DNA of 64,000 bases from Pseudomonas frederiksbergensis (lineage in GTDB: Bacteria; Pseudomonadota; Gammaproteobacteria; Pseudomonadales; Pseudomonadaceae). Location of the stretch: positions 772,679-836,678 of the forward strand of contig NZ_MOBM01000038.1 of assembly GCF_003732275.1 (NCBI RefSeq). Reading direction: 5' to 3'. The notes under the pieces were generated by a model that did not search any database, was not told where the DNA came from, and saw only the letters and a program-made list of their open reading frames with translations. Both the position numbers and the translations under genes were made by a program. How positions within the stretch are numbered: position 1 is the first letter of the stretch; each line of letters starts with the position of its first letter. Of this stretch, positions 44,467-52,162 are shown piece after piece.

Positions 44467-44766
44467 ATGACCGGAACAACAGCGTGCCAATGCTCGTCAT
44501 GGGTTCTACTCTCCCTGTTAGTCATCAACCTGGCGCTGACGGCGGGATGTTCAAGCAACGTTTCCACGGCTCGCTATTCGGCCTCAAACATAGGCTCAAG
44601 CTGTTATGCAAAAGCGCTACCCACCGCTGGTGAAGGTGGCCTGGCTTGGGGCTCAACCTTGAGCATGGCGCGCGAAAAATCCCTGACTAATTGCATACGC
44701 TATGCCGGCCGATCCGGTGGCACGCCGGGTACCTGCCACGTGGTTTTGTCGGAGTGCAAAAATTAG
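44467..44766 (+). CDS. Small putative lipoprotein
   Basis: A 99-residue protein with a signal sequence and lipobox (SLLVINLALTAGC, Cys about 27) followed by a Ser/Gly-rich, four-cysteine domain (SCYAKALPTAGEGGLAWGST, TCHVVLSECKN). The spaced cysteines suggest disulfides in the periplasm. ATG 44467 is closely preceded by GGGGAAACGGG. Family not recognised. Confidence 0.7.
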   Translation: MTGTTACQCSSWVLLSLLVINLALTAGCSSNVSTARYSASNIGSSCYAKALPTAGEGGLAWGSTLSMAREKSLTNCIRYAGRSGGTPGTCHVVLSECKN

Positions 44767-44892
44767 AAAATGGCTCGTTAGATGGAACGAGCGAGTAGTG
44801 TCAGGCCCGATATCTGACACGCTCGGGCTCAAGCGGAAACGACGCCGACGAAGGATAGATCGACCCAGCCTGAGCCGATCTATCAACGTTGG

Positions 44893-45411
44893 TCAGAAGT
44901 GCCAGTTCTCAGCGCGAACGACACGACAGAATGGGCCCGCCAGGGTTGCATTGTGATGAGCGACGATATTTTCGGCCGTCAACGCAGGGGTGTCGGCGCA
45001 GGTATGACCATCGGCGATCAGCACTGCATCGAACCCAAGATCTCGTGCGGCGCGGCAGGTGCTGTCGACACAATACTGGGTCTTCATTCCGGCAATAACC
45101 ACACCTTGAGATTCACACGCTTTTAACCGATCGGCCAGATCAGTCATGGCGAAAGCGTTGGGTCGGCTTTTTTCGAAGATCACTTCGTCGCCTTGTAGCA
45201 GCAGTTCCTGCACCAGTTGTGTCAACGGGCTCGCAGGCTCGATAGGCGAGCCAGGCGGACCCACATGGCGAGCCAGGAAAACTGGTGCGCCTGCCTTCCG
45301 GGCTTTGCTCAGCAGGCTATTCAAGGTATTTAACAGCGCTTCGCCAGCCCAGGGTTTATCCGGGCCATGAAACAATCCAACCTGCATATCGAGAATCAAC
45401 AGTGCATGCAT
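44893..45411 (-). CDS. Isochorismatase-family cysteine hydrolase under threonine-codon attenuation
   Basis: A 172-residue isochorismatase-like hydrolase. Asp in LLILDMQVGLF, Lys in EVIFEKSRPNAF and Cys in KTQYCVDSTCRAA form the usual triad. Relatives include nicotinamidases and ureido/amide hydrolases; the substrate is unknown. ATG 45411 lies 40 bp after an attenuator terminator on the same strand, itself preceded by a leader peptide with six consecutive Thr codons. Expression should therefore rise when Thr-tRNA is uncharged. Confidence 0.87.
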   Translation of the reverse strand: MHALLILDMQVGLFHGPDKPWAGEALLNTLNSLLSKARKAGAPVFLARHVGPPGSPIEPASPLTQLVQELLLQGDEVIFEKSRPNAFAMTDLADRLKACESQGVVIAGMKTQYCVDSTCRAARDLGFDAVLIADGHTCADTPALTAENIVAHHNATLAGPFCRVVRAENWHF

Positions 45412-45450
45412 AGTGCTTTTTCTTGCGTTTGGACCAGTGACACAAGGGCA

Positions 45451-45485
45451 AAAGAAAAGGCCCTCTCCATCACTGGCGGGCCTTT
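45451..45485 (-). terminator. Attenuator terminator before the isochorismatase-family gene
   Basis: On the minus strand AAAGGCCC...GGGCCTTTTCTTTT forms an eight-base stem with a T-rich tail. The 5' arm contains CCCGCC, which can instead pair with GGGCGGG of the leader hairpin (45524-45530), giving an antiterminator. Confidence 0.78.
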
Positions 45486-45517
45486 GAAGTTCGTGCGTTA
45501 TTGGCTCACGACACCTC

Positions 45518-45577
45518 TCACGACCCGCCCTGGGCGGTCGTGGTTGTGGTGGTCGAGGCAATGCGTGGTTGATTCAT
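45518..45577 (-). CDS. Attenuator leader peptide with six consecutive Thr codons
   Basis: A 19-residue frame, MNQPRIASTTTTTTAQGGS, then TGA. The Thr codons (ACC ACC ACA ACC ACG ACC) run into the 5' arm of a CGACCGCCC/GGGCGGGTCG hairpin (45521-45540). The 3' arm of that hairpin can alternatively pair with the terminator's CCCGCC. A ribosome stalled on Thr codons would free the antiterminator. There is no SD; the promoter at 45585-45613 predicts a transcript starting at or next to the ATG. The layout parallels thrL of enterobacteria but precedes an unrelated gene. Confidence 0.75.
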   Translation of the reverse strand: MNQPRIASTTTTTTAQGGS

Positions 45578-45584
45578 GAAGCTG

Positions 45585-45613
45585 ACAGTATCTGCACGGT
45601 GCCTGGTTGGCAA
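45585..45613 (-). promoter_or_regulatory. Promoter of the threonine leader
   Basis: On the minus strand TTGCCA, a 17-bp spacer and TACTGT, with the leader ATG seven bases after the -10 box. This implies a leaderless or nearly leaderless leader peptide, as at 4291-4326. Confidence 0.55.
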
Positions 45614-45685
45614 GGGCGCGCATCCGTGCGCCAAACATCGTGATGCCACGGGTCGCTTTGAGGAGTAGGCCGCAACCGTTTGACG

Positions 45686-46612
45686 CTATTTATAATGCTG
45701 CTCAAACACCGCTACCTGCTCCGGCGTGATCAGCTGAAAGGGCACCCAGACATCCGTCTCGACCGGCTCCCCTTTGATCATTTTGATGGCCGCTTGCAGC
45801 GCGCTGGTCGCTTGGGCTTTGGGGTCTTGAAACACGGAGGCTACGAGCATTCCTCGCTTGATGGCCGCCAGGCCGTCAGGCAGGCCGTCGATGCCGACAA
45901 TTGCAATCTCGCCCTTGGCTTTACCGGCTTGCTGCAGTGCCATGGCGGCGCCGATGGCCATCTCGTCGTTGTTGGCAACGATGGCATCGAAGCCGGTGCC
46001 GGCCAGCAGCCAGTTGCTGGTCAGGTCCATCCCTTTGTTGCGCTGCCACTCGGCACTTTGTTGTTCGACGATCTTGATCCCGGGATAGTCCTTGAGCACC
46101 TGTTTGACGCCTTCGGTGCGGTCGTGCGTGGAGTTCTGCGCCAGGTCGCCCATGATGATCGCGATGTTGCCTTTGCCCGCCATCTTGTCAGCCAGGTAGC
46201 GCATTTGCAGCTGCCCGGCCTCAACGTCGTTGGACGCGACCGTGACCACGCCTTTGGGCAGGACGCGTTCGTCCGGATGGCGGTTAACGTAGACCAGCGG
46301 TATTTTCGCTTCGACGGCGGCGCGAGTCATGTTGGCGGTGGCGGCGGTGTCCACGGGCAGGACGATGACGGCATCCACCTTCTGGCCGAGAAAGCCCTGA
46401 ATCTGATTGAGCTGGCGAACCACATCGCCCTGGGCATCCTCGAACTGGATCTCGACGTTTTCCTTCCTGGCGGCATCTTCCAGGCCGCTGCGCACATAGG
46501 TCATGAAGTTGTCGTCAACCCTGGCAATGCTGACGCCGATGCGATAGCTGGCGGCGGCCCATTGGCTGAAGAGGAATAACAGCGTGGCAAAAAGAAGTGT
46601 GCAGCGACGCAT
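45686..46612 (-). CDS. Periplasmic sugar-binding protein, ribose/inositol type
   Basis: A 308-residue exported protein of the RbsB/Peripla_BP_4 family: signal peptide (LLFATLLFLFSQWAAA), then GVSIARVDDNFMTYVRSGLE and VNRHPDERVLPKGVVTVASNDVEA-type segments, and the hinge region ANNDEMAIGAAMALQQAG. It should bind a pentose, hexose or cyclitol. No ATPase or permease genes are adjacent, which is unusual. It is the last gene of the sigma-54 operon read from 48520, or has its own promoter in the 100-bp gap. Confidence 0.88.
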   Translation of the reverse strand: MRRCTLLFATLLFLFSQWAAASYRIGVSIARVDDNFMTYVRSGLEDAARKENVEIQFEDAQGDVVRQLNQIQGFLGQKVDAVIVLPVDTAATANMTRAAVEAKIPLVYVNRHPDERVLPKGVVTVASNDVEAGQLQMRYLADKMAGKGNIAIIMGDLAQNSTHDRTEGVKQVLKDYPGIKIVEQQSAEWQRNKGMDLTSNWLLAGTGFDAIVANNDEMAIGAAMALQQAGKAKGEIAIVGIDGLPDGLAAIKRGMLVASVFQDPKAQATSALQAAIKMIKGEPVETDVWVPFQLITPEQVAVFEQHYK

Positions 46613-46712
46613 GATGGTTTTTCCTTTTTTGTTATGAGTTGAAATTCATCAAGATCAAACGTGAGGGTTTCTGGCGCTCTCTGAATCAAACCCGCCGAGA
46701 GCGCCAGCGTCC

Positions 46713-47501
46713 TCAATCCAGCGTGAAGGCTTGCCGAAAGCGTTCAAGTGCCGCTTCGCTGTCGCCGCTGGCCCAGCCCTCAAGCCCGACGACACCGGTG
46801 TATCCCATGCGGAACAAGGCTTTGGCAATGGCCGGATAATGGATTTCGCCGGTGCCGGGTTCCATGCGGCCGGGGACATCGGCGACCTGGATTTCGCCGA
46901 TGGCGCTGCCGGCGCGCTGGATCAGTTCGATCAGGTTTCCTTCGCCGATCTGGGCATGGTAAAGGTCCAGGTTCATCTTCAAATGAGGGCTGCCCACGGC
47001 CTCGATCAGCGCCAGGGTATCGTCGGCGCGAGCGAAGGGCGTGCCGGGGTGGTCCACCTCGGTATTGAGGTTTTCCAGCAAGAATACCCGGCCTGCGTCT
47101 TCGCCCAGGCGAGCGATTTTCTCCAGGGTCTTGCAGGCGCTCAGCCACATGCGTCCGGTGGTGTGGGCCACGGGTTTGACCGGCAAGCCTTGGTCGCCCA
47201 AACCGGTGCCATGCAGGTTGAGGCTCGGGCAATTCAGTTGTGCGGCGACGGCCAGGGATTCTCGTGCGCTGTCGAGCAGGTGCTGGATGTCTTCGGGGTC
47301 GGTCAGGTTGCCCGAGATGTAGCCGGTCATCGAGGTGAAGTCAGCGCCCGTGGCGACAAGGGCCGCAATGTCTTTCTTCGTCCAGTCCCAGAGTTCGGCG
47401 CTGAAACCCAGCGCGTGAATGCGTTTGACGCGCTCTGTGAATGGCAGATCGAGGAAGACCATCTCGGCACTGATCGCCAGTTTGAACGGTGTGAAACTCA
47501 T
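46713..47501 (-). CDS. TIM-barrel sugar isomerase/epimerase, hydroxypyruvate isomerase-like
   Basis: A 262-residue AP-endonuclease-2-type TIM barrel. Metal-ligand strands are visible in SLNLHGTGLG, VFLLENLNTEVDHPG and MNLDLYHAQIGEGN, with the closing GYTGVVGLEGWASGD. This pattern is shared by Hyi and OtnI-type isomerases. Its start overlaps the upstream dehydrogenase stop by four bases (ATGA at 47498-47501), so the two are coupled. The exact sugar-acid or cyclitol substrate is unknown. Confidence 0.87.
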   Translation of the reverse strand: MSFTPFKLAISAEMVFLDLPFTERVKRIHALGFSAELWDWTKKDIAALVATGADFTSMTGYISGNLTDPEDIQHLLDSARESLAVAAQLNCPSLNLHGTGLGDQGLPVKPVAHTTGRMWLSACKTLEKIARLGEDAGRVFLLENLNTEVDHPGTPFARADDTLALIEAVGSPHLKMNLDLYHAQIGEGNLIELIQRAGSAIGEIQVADVPGRMEPGTGEIHYPAIAKALFRMGYTGVVGLEGWASGDSEAALERFRQAFTLD

Positions 47502-48520
47502 GACTGGGCTCCTTGCACGCGCACAGGTTTGCCCTGCTGGAAGGACTCGATACACGCGCGGGCAATGGCCAGTGCCGCCCGGGCATCTTCGCCGCTGGCG
47601 AGTGGTTTCTCGCCGGTGCGCAGGCAATCGACAAAGTGGTTGAGCTCAGCCACATAGGCATCACGCAGCAGGTCGGTGTCCATGCGCTGAGTGTCGGCCT
47701 GGATGCCATTGGCCAGATAGCGCACCAGGTCAGAGTCATTGAGGCTGCCCATGATCAGCATGCCAGCGCTGCCGAACACTTCCCCTCGAACATCGTAGCC
47801 ATACACAGCCTGGAAATTGGCCTCGGCCGTCGCGATGGCGCCGTTGTCGAAACGGATCGTGACCACGGCGGTGTCGAGGAAGCCCTTGGCCTTGTAGTCC
47901 GGTGCAATCAGGGCATCGGCCATGACAAAAACTTCGACCGCTTCGGCACCGAGATTGAGGTAGCGCAGGGTATCGAAGTCATGGATCAGGGTTTCGAGGA
48001 AAATCACCCACTGCGGCGAGGCAGCCGGGTTGTTCAGCGCCGGGTCGCGGGTCAGCGAGCGCAGCAGTTGCGGCGTACCGATACGGCCGGCGACCACGTC
48101 CAGGTGGGCGGCCCTGAAGCTCTTGGCAAAGCGGCGGTTAAAGCCGACCTGTAGCGGCACACGCGCATCGGCGGCTGCGGCGATGGCGCGGTCCGCCTCG
48201 TCGAGGGTGATGGCCATGGGTTTTTCACAAAACACGCCTTTGCCGGCGCGGGCCGCACTGATCACCAACTCGGCATGGCTGCGGGCGGGGGCGGCGATCA
48301 AGACAGCATCAATTTCCGGGTCATCGAGCAGTTGCTGTGGATCGGTATAGACCCGTTGCACACCCAACTCTGCGGCCAGGCGGGCGGCTTGACCGGGTGT
48401 TGGGTCGGCGATGGCGGCCAGGCAGGCGCCGGGAATGTGTCTGGCGGCAGTCAAGCCGTGAAAGCTGCCCATGCGGCCAGCACCGATGAGACCCAGGCGG
48501 ATGATCTTGGACGTACTCAT
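47498..48520 (-). CDS. Gfo/Idh/MocA-family dehydrogenase, inositol 2-dehydrogenase-like
   Basis: A 340-residue NAD(P)-dependent oxidoreductase. It has LGLIGAGRMGSFHG at the N-terminus, the conserved CEKPMA (Lys) and IHDFDTLRYL (Asp/His of the active site). It resembles IolG and related cyclitol or sugar dehydrogenases. It is the first gene behind a -24/-12 promoter, with an activator gene divergent to it. AGGGAG precedes ATG 48520. Confidence 0.9.
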   Translation of the reverse strand: MSTSKIIRLGLIGAGRMGSFHGLTAARHIPGACLAAIADPTPGQAARLAAELGVQRVYTDPQQLLDDPEIDAVLIAAPARSHAELVISAARAGKGVFCEKPMAITLDEADRAIAAAADARVPLQVGFNRRFAKSFRAAHLDVVAGRIGTPQLLRSLTRDPALNNPAASPQWVIFLETLIHDFDTLRYLNLGAEAVEVFVMADALIAPDYKAKGFLDTAVVTIRFDNGAIATAEANFQAVYGYDVRGEVFGSAGMLIMGSLNDSDLVRYLANGIQADTQRMDTDLLRDAYVAELNHFVDCLRTGEKPLASGEDARAALAIARACIESFQQGKPVRVQGAQS

Positions 48521-48590
48521 GAAATGACTCCCTTTTATTGTTGTTCAATGACTCGCAGCAGGAATGTCCTTGCTGGCGTCAATCAAGGGA

Positions 48591-48605
48591 GCAAGGGCTG
48601 TGCCA
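48591..48605 (-). promoter_or_regulatory. Sigma-54 (-24/-12) promoter
   Basis: On the minus strand TGGCAC-AGCCC-TTGC, an essentially perfect match to the RpoN consensus, about 70 bp upstream of the dehydrogenase ATG at 48520. It would drive the dehydrogenase-isomerase-binding protein operon. Confidence 0.85.
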
Positions 48606-48669
48606 ATATTTAACTCATTGATATTCAAGGGTTTAATTAATATTTTTTGAAAGATGTGTTCATTCCCAT

Positions 48670-48691
48670 GACATGTCTACACTGACATGTC
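48670..48691. promoter_or_regulatory. Tandem GACATGTC upstream activator sites
   Basis: Two identical palindromes GACATGTC at 48670-48677 and 48684-48691, each in the longer repeat TGACATGTCTA, 14 bp apart. They lie 65-100 bp upstream of the sigma-54 promoter and just before the activator gene, as expected for enhancer sites that may also autoregulate the activator. Confidence 0.75.
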
Positions 48692-48703
48692 TAAAACGTG
48701 AAC

Positions 48704-50743
48704 ATGGAAGTGGATCTGACGATGGTGAACCCACAGCTGACAGCCTTCAGCGCGCAAGACCTCGATTACATCACCGCACTCGGTCCTGCGTCGTTGAACG
48801 AAGGACCGATCGCCGAGCTGGACCAGGCTTGGCTGGCTTGCCTGAAAGGGCGCATCGATCGACCTGCCGGGGTCAGGCAGGTCATTTGGGATTCCTGGCT
48901 GCGCAGCGTCAGTGCCGGTCTCGATTCTGAGGATGGCGAATACCGGTTTGTCGCCCCGACCGTTCTGGCTGCAACGCTGGCGGCCAATCGTGCCTTGATC
49001 GCCGCGGCGGCGGAGGTCATGAAGGGATTGCTGGCTTACAATCCCAGGGGCCATATCAATCTGACCGATGCCGCAGGCACGACCCTGTATTTCTGCGGCC
49101 TGGACCTTACGCCTGTGGGCAGTCGACTGCTGGAGTCGGTGCAGGGCACCAACTGCACCGGGCTGGCGATTGCCGAAGATCGCTTGGTGTATGTGCTGGC
49201 CGAGGAAAACTTCGGGATCGGTCTGCGTCGCCGGCGCATGCATTGTGCCGCCGCGCCGATCCGGGATGCGCAGGGCAGGACGCTGGCCATGCTGACCCTG
49301 ACCGCCGAGCCGGGGTGGTTTCATTTCCATACGCTGGGCACCGTCCAGGCGGCGGCCGAAGCGGTCTCGCGGCAGATGGCGCTGCAAGCTCTGCTGGAAG
49401 AACAGCAAACCGTCCTCGAAGTGCTCAACGAGGGGCTCGTGGTGCTGGATGAGCGGGGCTGCATCAAGGCGCTCAACCGCTATGCCCGCCAATTGTTTCG
49501 TGTCGGCCGGGACCTGTTGGGCAGCCCGTTCCAGCGTCTGGGCCAGAGCGAACTGACCGATGAGATTCTGCTGCGCGGCGGGGAAGGGCAGCAGTATGAA
49601 GGGATAAGAGATCTGGATTGCACGTTTGAGCTGCATGATCGCAGCCTCTTGGCGTGTCTGGTGTCGGTGTGCCCACTGGAGCAGGGTGGGCGCATTGTTT
49701 CGTTGCGCGAGAACCGGCGCATCCGGGAAATTACCCGGCGAATAATCGGCACTCAAGCCAGCTACACCTTCGAGACCATTCAAGGCAGTTCGCGAGCCAT
49801 ACAGGACGCGTTGCACCTGGGGCGGATTGCCAGTCGCAGTGACTCGACCACGCTGATCCTCGGTGAGAGCGGTACCGGCAAGGAGCTGTTTGCCCAGGCG
49901 ATCCATAACGCCAGTGAGCGTTGCAGCGGTCCGTTTGTGGCGGTCAATTGCGGGGCCATTCCGCGAGATCTGGTGCAGAGTGAACTGTTTGGTCATGTCG
50001 AGGGTGCCTTTACCGGATCGGCCCGTGGAGGCTCTGCCGGGAAGTTCGAATTGGCCGATGGCGGAACGATTTTCCTCGACGAAATCGGTGACATGTCTTT
50101 CGATGCCCAGGTCAGCCTGCTGCGCGTTTTGCAAGAAGGTGAGGTGACTCGCGTGGGCGCGAAAAAATCCCGGCAAGTGGATGTACGCATCATCGCCGCC
50201 ACCCACCGCAACCTGAGCCAGGCGGTTGCCGATGGCGCGTTCCGTGAGGATCTTTACTACCGGCTCAATGTGCTGAACCTGACGGTTCCGCCGTTGCGGA
50301 TGCGCCGGGAAGATGTTCCATTGCTGGCGCGACATTTTCTCAATCGTTGCACCCGGTCGTTGCGCAAATCGGTGCAGGGCATCTCGCCAGAGGCGTTGGA
50401 TATTCTTTCGGCGTACAGCTGGCCGGGTAATGTTCGCGAGTTGGAAAACACCATCGAGCGCGCGACCAATCTGGCGGTGACCGAACTGATTCAGCCAGCT
50501 GATCTACCGCTTGAAATCAAGCAAAGGCTGCGTCAGTCGACGCCGGGAAGTGTGCCCGAGCCCCGGGCTGCCCTGGACCTTGGCACCCATGAAATGAATG
50601 CGATCATCGCGGCCCTCAGGGATACCCGCGGCAACATCCGCCTGGCCGCGAGGCAGCTGAATGTTTCTCGCGGCGGGTTGTACAACAAGATGAATCGGTT
50701 CGGGTTGAGCGCCGATGCTTTCCGTTCGGAACCCAACCTCTGA
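48704..50743 (+). CDS. Sigma-54-dependent transcriptional activator, AcoR-like (GAF-PAS-AAA-Fis)
   Basis: About 679 residues. N-terminal GAF-like sensor (about 70-220), PAS-like segment (about 235-340), AAA+ domain with Walker A GESGTGKE, the sigma-54-contacting GAFTGS and Walker B GTIFLDEIGDM, then a Fis-type helix-turn-helix (IRLAARQLNVSRGGLYNKM). It activates RpoN promoters, most likely the one at 48591. The start is uncertain: GTG 48698, ATG 48704 or ATG 48722. The lack of a receiver domain means it senses a ligand directly. Confidence 0.92.
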   Translation: MEVDLTMVNPQLTAFSAQDLDYITALGPASLNEGPIAELDQAWLACLKGRIDRPAGVRQVIWDSWLRSVSAGLDSEDGEYRFVAPTVLAATLAANRALIAAAAEVMKGLLAYNPRGHINLTDAAGTTLYFCGLDLTPVGSRLLESVQGTNCTGLAIAEDRLVYVLAEENFGIGLRRRRMHCAAAPIRDAQGRTLAMLTLTAEPGWFHFHTLGTVQAAAEAVSRQMALQALLEEQQTVLEVLNEGLVVLDERGCIKALNRYARQLFRVGRDLLGSPFQRLGQSELTDEILLRGGEGQQYEGIRDLDCTFELHDRSLLACLVSVCPLEQGGRIVSLRENRRIREITRRIIGTQASYTFETIQGSSRAIQDALHLGRIASRSDSTTLILGESGTGKELFAQAIHNASERCSGPFVAVNCGAIPRDLVQSELFGHVEGAFTGSARGGSAGKFELADGGTIFLDEIGDMSFDAQVSLLRVLQEGEVTRVGAKKSRQVDVRIIAATHRNLSQAVADGAFREDLYYRLNVLNLTVPPLRMRREDVPLLARHFLNRCTRSLRKSVQGISPEALDILSAYSWPGNVRELENTIERATNLAVTELIQPADLPLEIKQRLRQSTPGSVPEPRAALDLGTHEMNAIIAALRDTRGNIRLAARQLNVSRGGLYNKMNRFGLSADAFRSEPNL

Positions 50744-50758
50744 CAGGCTGAAAATGAC

Positions 50759-50894
50759 CTTGTGGCGAGGGAGCTTGCTCCCGCTGGGTTGCGCAGCGAC
50801 CCCAATAGGTCTTGTCTCAGTCTTTCAGAAGAAACTCAGTGATTGGTTTTGGGGCTGCTACGCAGCCCAGCGGGAGCAAGCTCCCTCGCCACAG
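50759..50894. repeat. Inverted REP pair, TGTGGCGAGGGAGCTTGCTC type
   Basis: The left unit TGTGGCGAGGGAGCTTGCTC and the right unit GAGCAAGCTCCCTCGCCACA are perfect reverse complements 90 bp apart. Same class as 13799. It separates the sigma-54 and LacI modules. Confidence 0.9.
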
Positions 50895-50932
50895 GTTTAG
50901 TGTGTCTGCGAAACTCGGTACCACTCACAGGT

Positions 50933-51982
50933 TCACTGTCGGGCGTTCTCTGAGGTGATGATCTGCAATGGAATATGGATTCGATGCCGGCTCGGATCGA
51001 AGTCTGGCGTGGTCTGCAGCTCGACCAGCAAGTCGACCAGCGCGGTTGCCAGTAATCGCGGCTGGGAGTCGATCACCAGGCTGATCAATCCCTGATCCAG
51101 GGCTTGTCGCGACAGCTCGGTCGACTCCTGCAGGATGCAGCACAGCGACGGCTGCTTCGGCAGTTGCGACAGGGCATTGATGACCCCGTCGCCGCCACCG
51201 CCGACCACGCACAAACCGCGCAAGTCGTCATGCCGCGCCAGCAGGTCCAGCGTCGCCTCTTCGGTGATGTCGCAATTGTCCAGATTGATCACCGCTTCCA
51301 GCAGCCGCAACCCCGGGGCGCGTTCCGCCAGGTAGCTGCGCAACCCCTCGACCCGCGCCTGATGGCCAAGAAAACGGTGACCGCCGAGCAACACCCCGAC
51401 ACTGCCTTTGCGGGCGCCACAGGTGTGAGCCATCAGCCAACCCATGGTACGTCCGACCTCGTGATTATCCTGGCCGACGTAAGGCTCATCCGCCGCCTCA
51501 TGAATGTCGGACAGCATTGCGATCACCGGCACGCCGGCTTCTCTGATCTGCGCAATGGCGGCATTGATCAGCGGATGCGCGAAGCTGACCACCGCCAGAC
51601 CATCGCACTGCACCGCCAGTTGTTCGATCTGGGCAATGATCGCGCTGGGCGTGCGATCGAAAACGTACTCGAATTGAATGCTCAGGTTGGCGCCAGCCTG
51701 ACGCTGCGCCGCCTCGGTGATGGCGGTGGCCACGTTGCCATAGAAGGCCTGGGCGGTGCCGAGCAGCAGGATGCCGAAACGATAGGTGGGACGCCGTTCG
51801 CGGATCCGCTGGCCGATCAGCCTGGCGGCGAAATAACCGACCGCTTCGGCGGCCTGGAATACCTGCTCGGCGGTGTCCGGGTTGACCGGAGCCCTGGCGT
51901 TGAGCACCCGGTCCACGGTGGCGACACTCAAGCCAGCGTGTTCGGCAACGGTGGCGATGGTTGGGCGTTTAGTGTTGTTCAT
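50933..51982 (-). CDS. LacI-family transcriptional regulator
   Basis: A 349-residue LacI/GalR protein. The N-terminal HTH with hinge helix is TIATVAEHAGLSVATVDRVL followed by NARAPV. The effector domain is periplasmic-binding-protein-like (GILLLGTAQAFYGNVATAIT, IAMLSDIHEAADEPYVGQDN). The ligand is probably a carbohydrate or cyclitol. It is divergent from the desaturase/Rieske operon, with a strong palindrome 20 bp upstream of its own start. Confidence 0.92.
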   Translation of the reverse strand: MNNTKRPTIATVAEHAGLSVATVDRVLNARAPVNPDTAEQVFQAAEAVGYFAARLIGQRIRERRPTYRFGILLLGTAQAFYGNVATAITEAAQRQAGANLSIQFEYVFDRTPSAIIAQIEQLAVQCDGLAVVSFAHPLINAAIAQIREAGVPVIAMLSDIHEAADEPYVGQDNHEVGRTMGWLMAHTCGARKGSVGVLLGGHRFLGHQARVEGLRSYLAERAPGLRLLEAVINLDNCDITEEATLDLLARHDDLRGLCVVGGGGDGVINALSQLPKQPSLCCILQESTELSRQALDQGLISLVIDSQPRLLATALVDLLVELQTTPDFDPSRHRIHIPLQIITSENARQ

Positions 51983-52001
51983 GGCGGGCCCCGCAAGCGC
52001 T

Positions 52002-52049
52002 TTGATAGAAAACTATCAAGCTTCAATGGGCCTGGATGATAGCTTGATA
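52002..52049. promoter_or_regulatory. LacI operator region
   Basis: TTGATAGAAAACTATCAA (52002-52019) is a perfect seven-base inverted repeat. TATCAAGCT (52014-52022) and AGCTTGATA (52041-52049) form a second, wider nine-base inverted repeat sharing a half-site. Overlapping operators between the LacI gene and the oxygenase operon suggest cooperative repression of both. Confidence 0.75.
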
Positions 52050-52162
52050 GGGAATGTATTCAAGGGCTTGAGGGTGATTTCTGCGCTCTCTATATTTTCC
52101 CCAGCGATGTGATCCCGCGTCGAAAAGTGCCTAAAACAATCAAGCTTGCGGAGAACAATAAA

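Noticed and set aside
48677-50335. 552-codon frame antisense to the sigma-54 activator
   Set aside because: The activator's AAA+ and Fis motifs are unambiguous on the + strand; the opposite frame is compositionally odd and unsupported.
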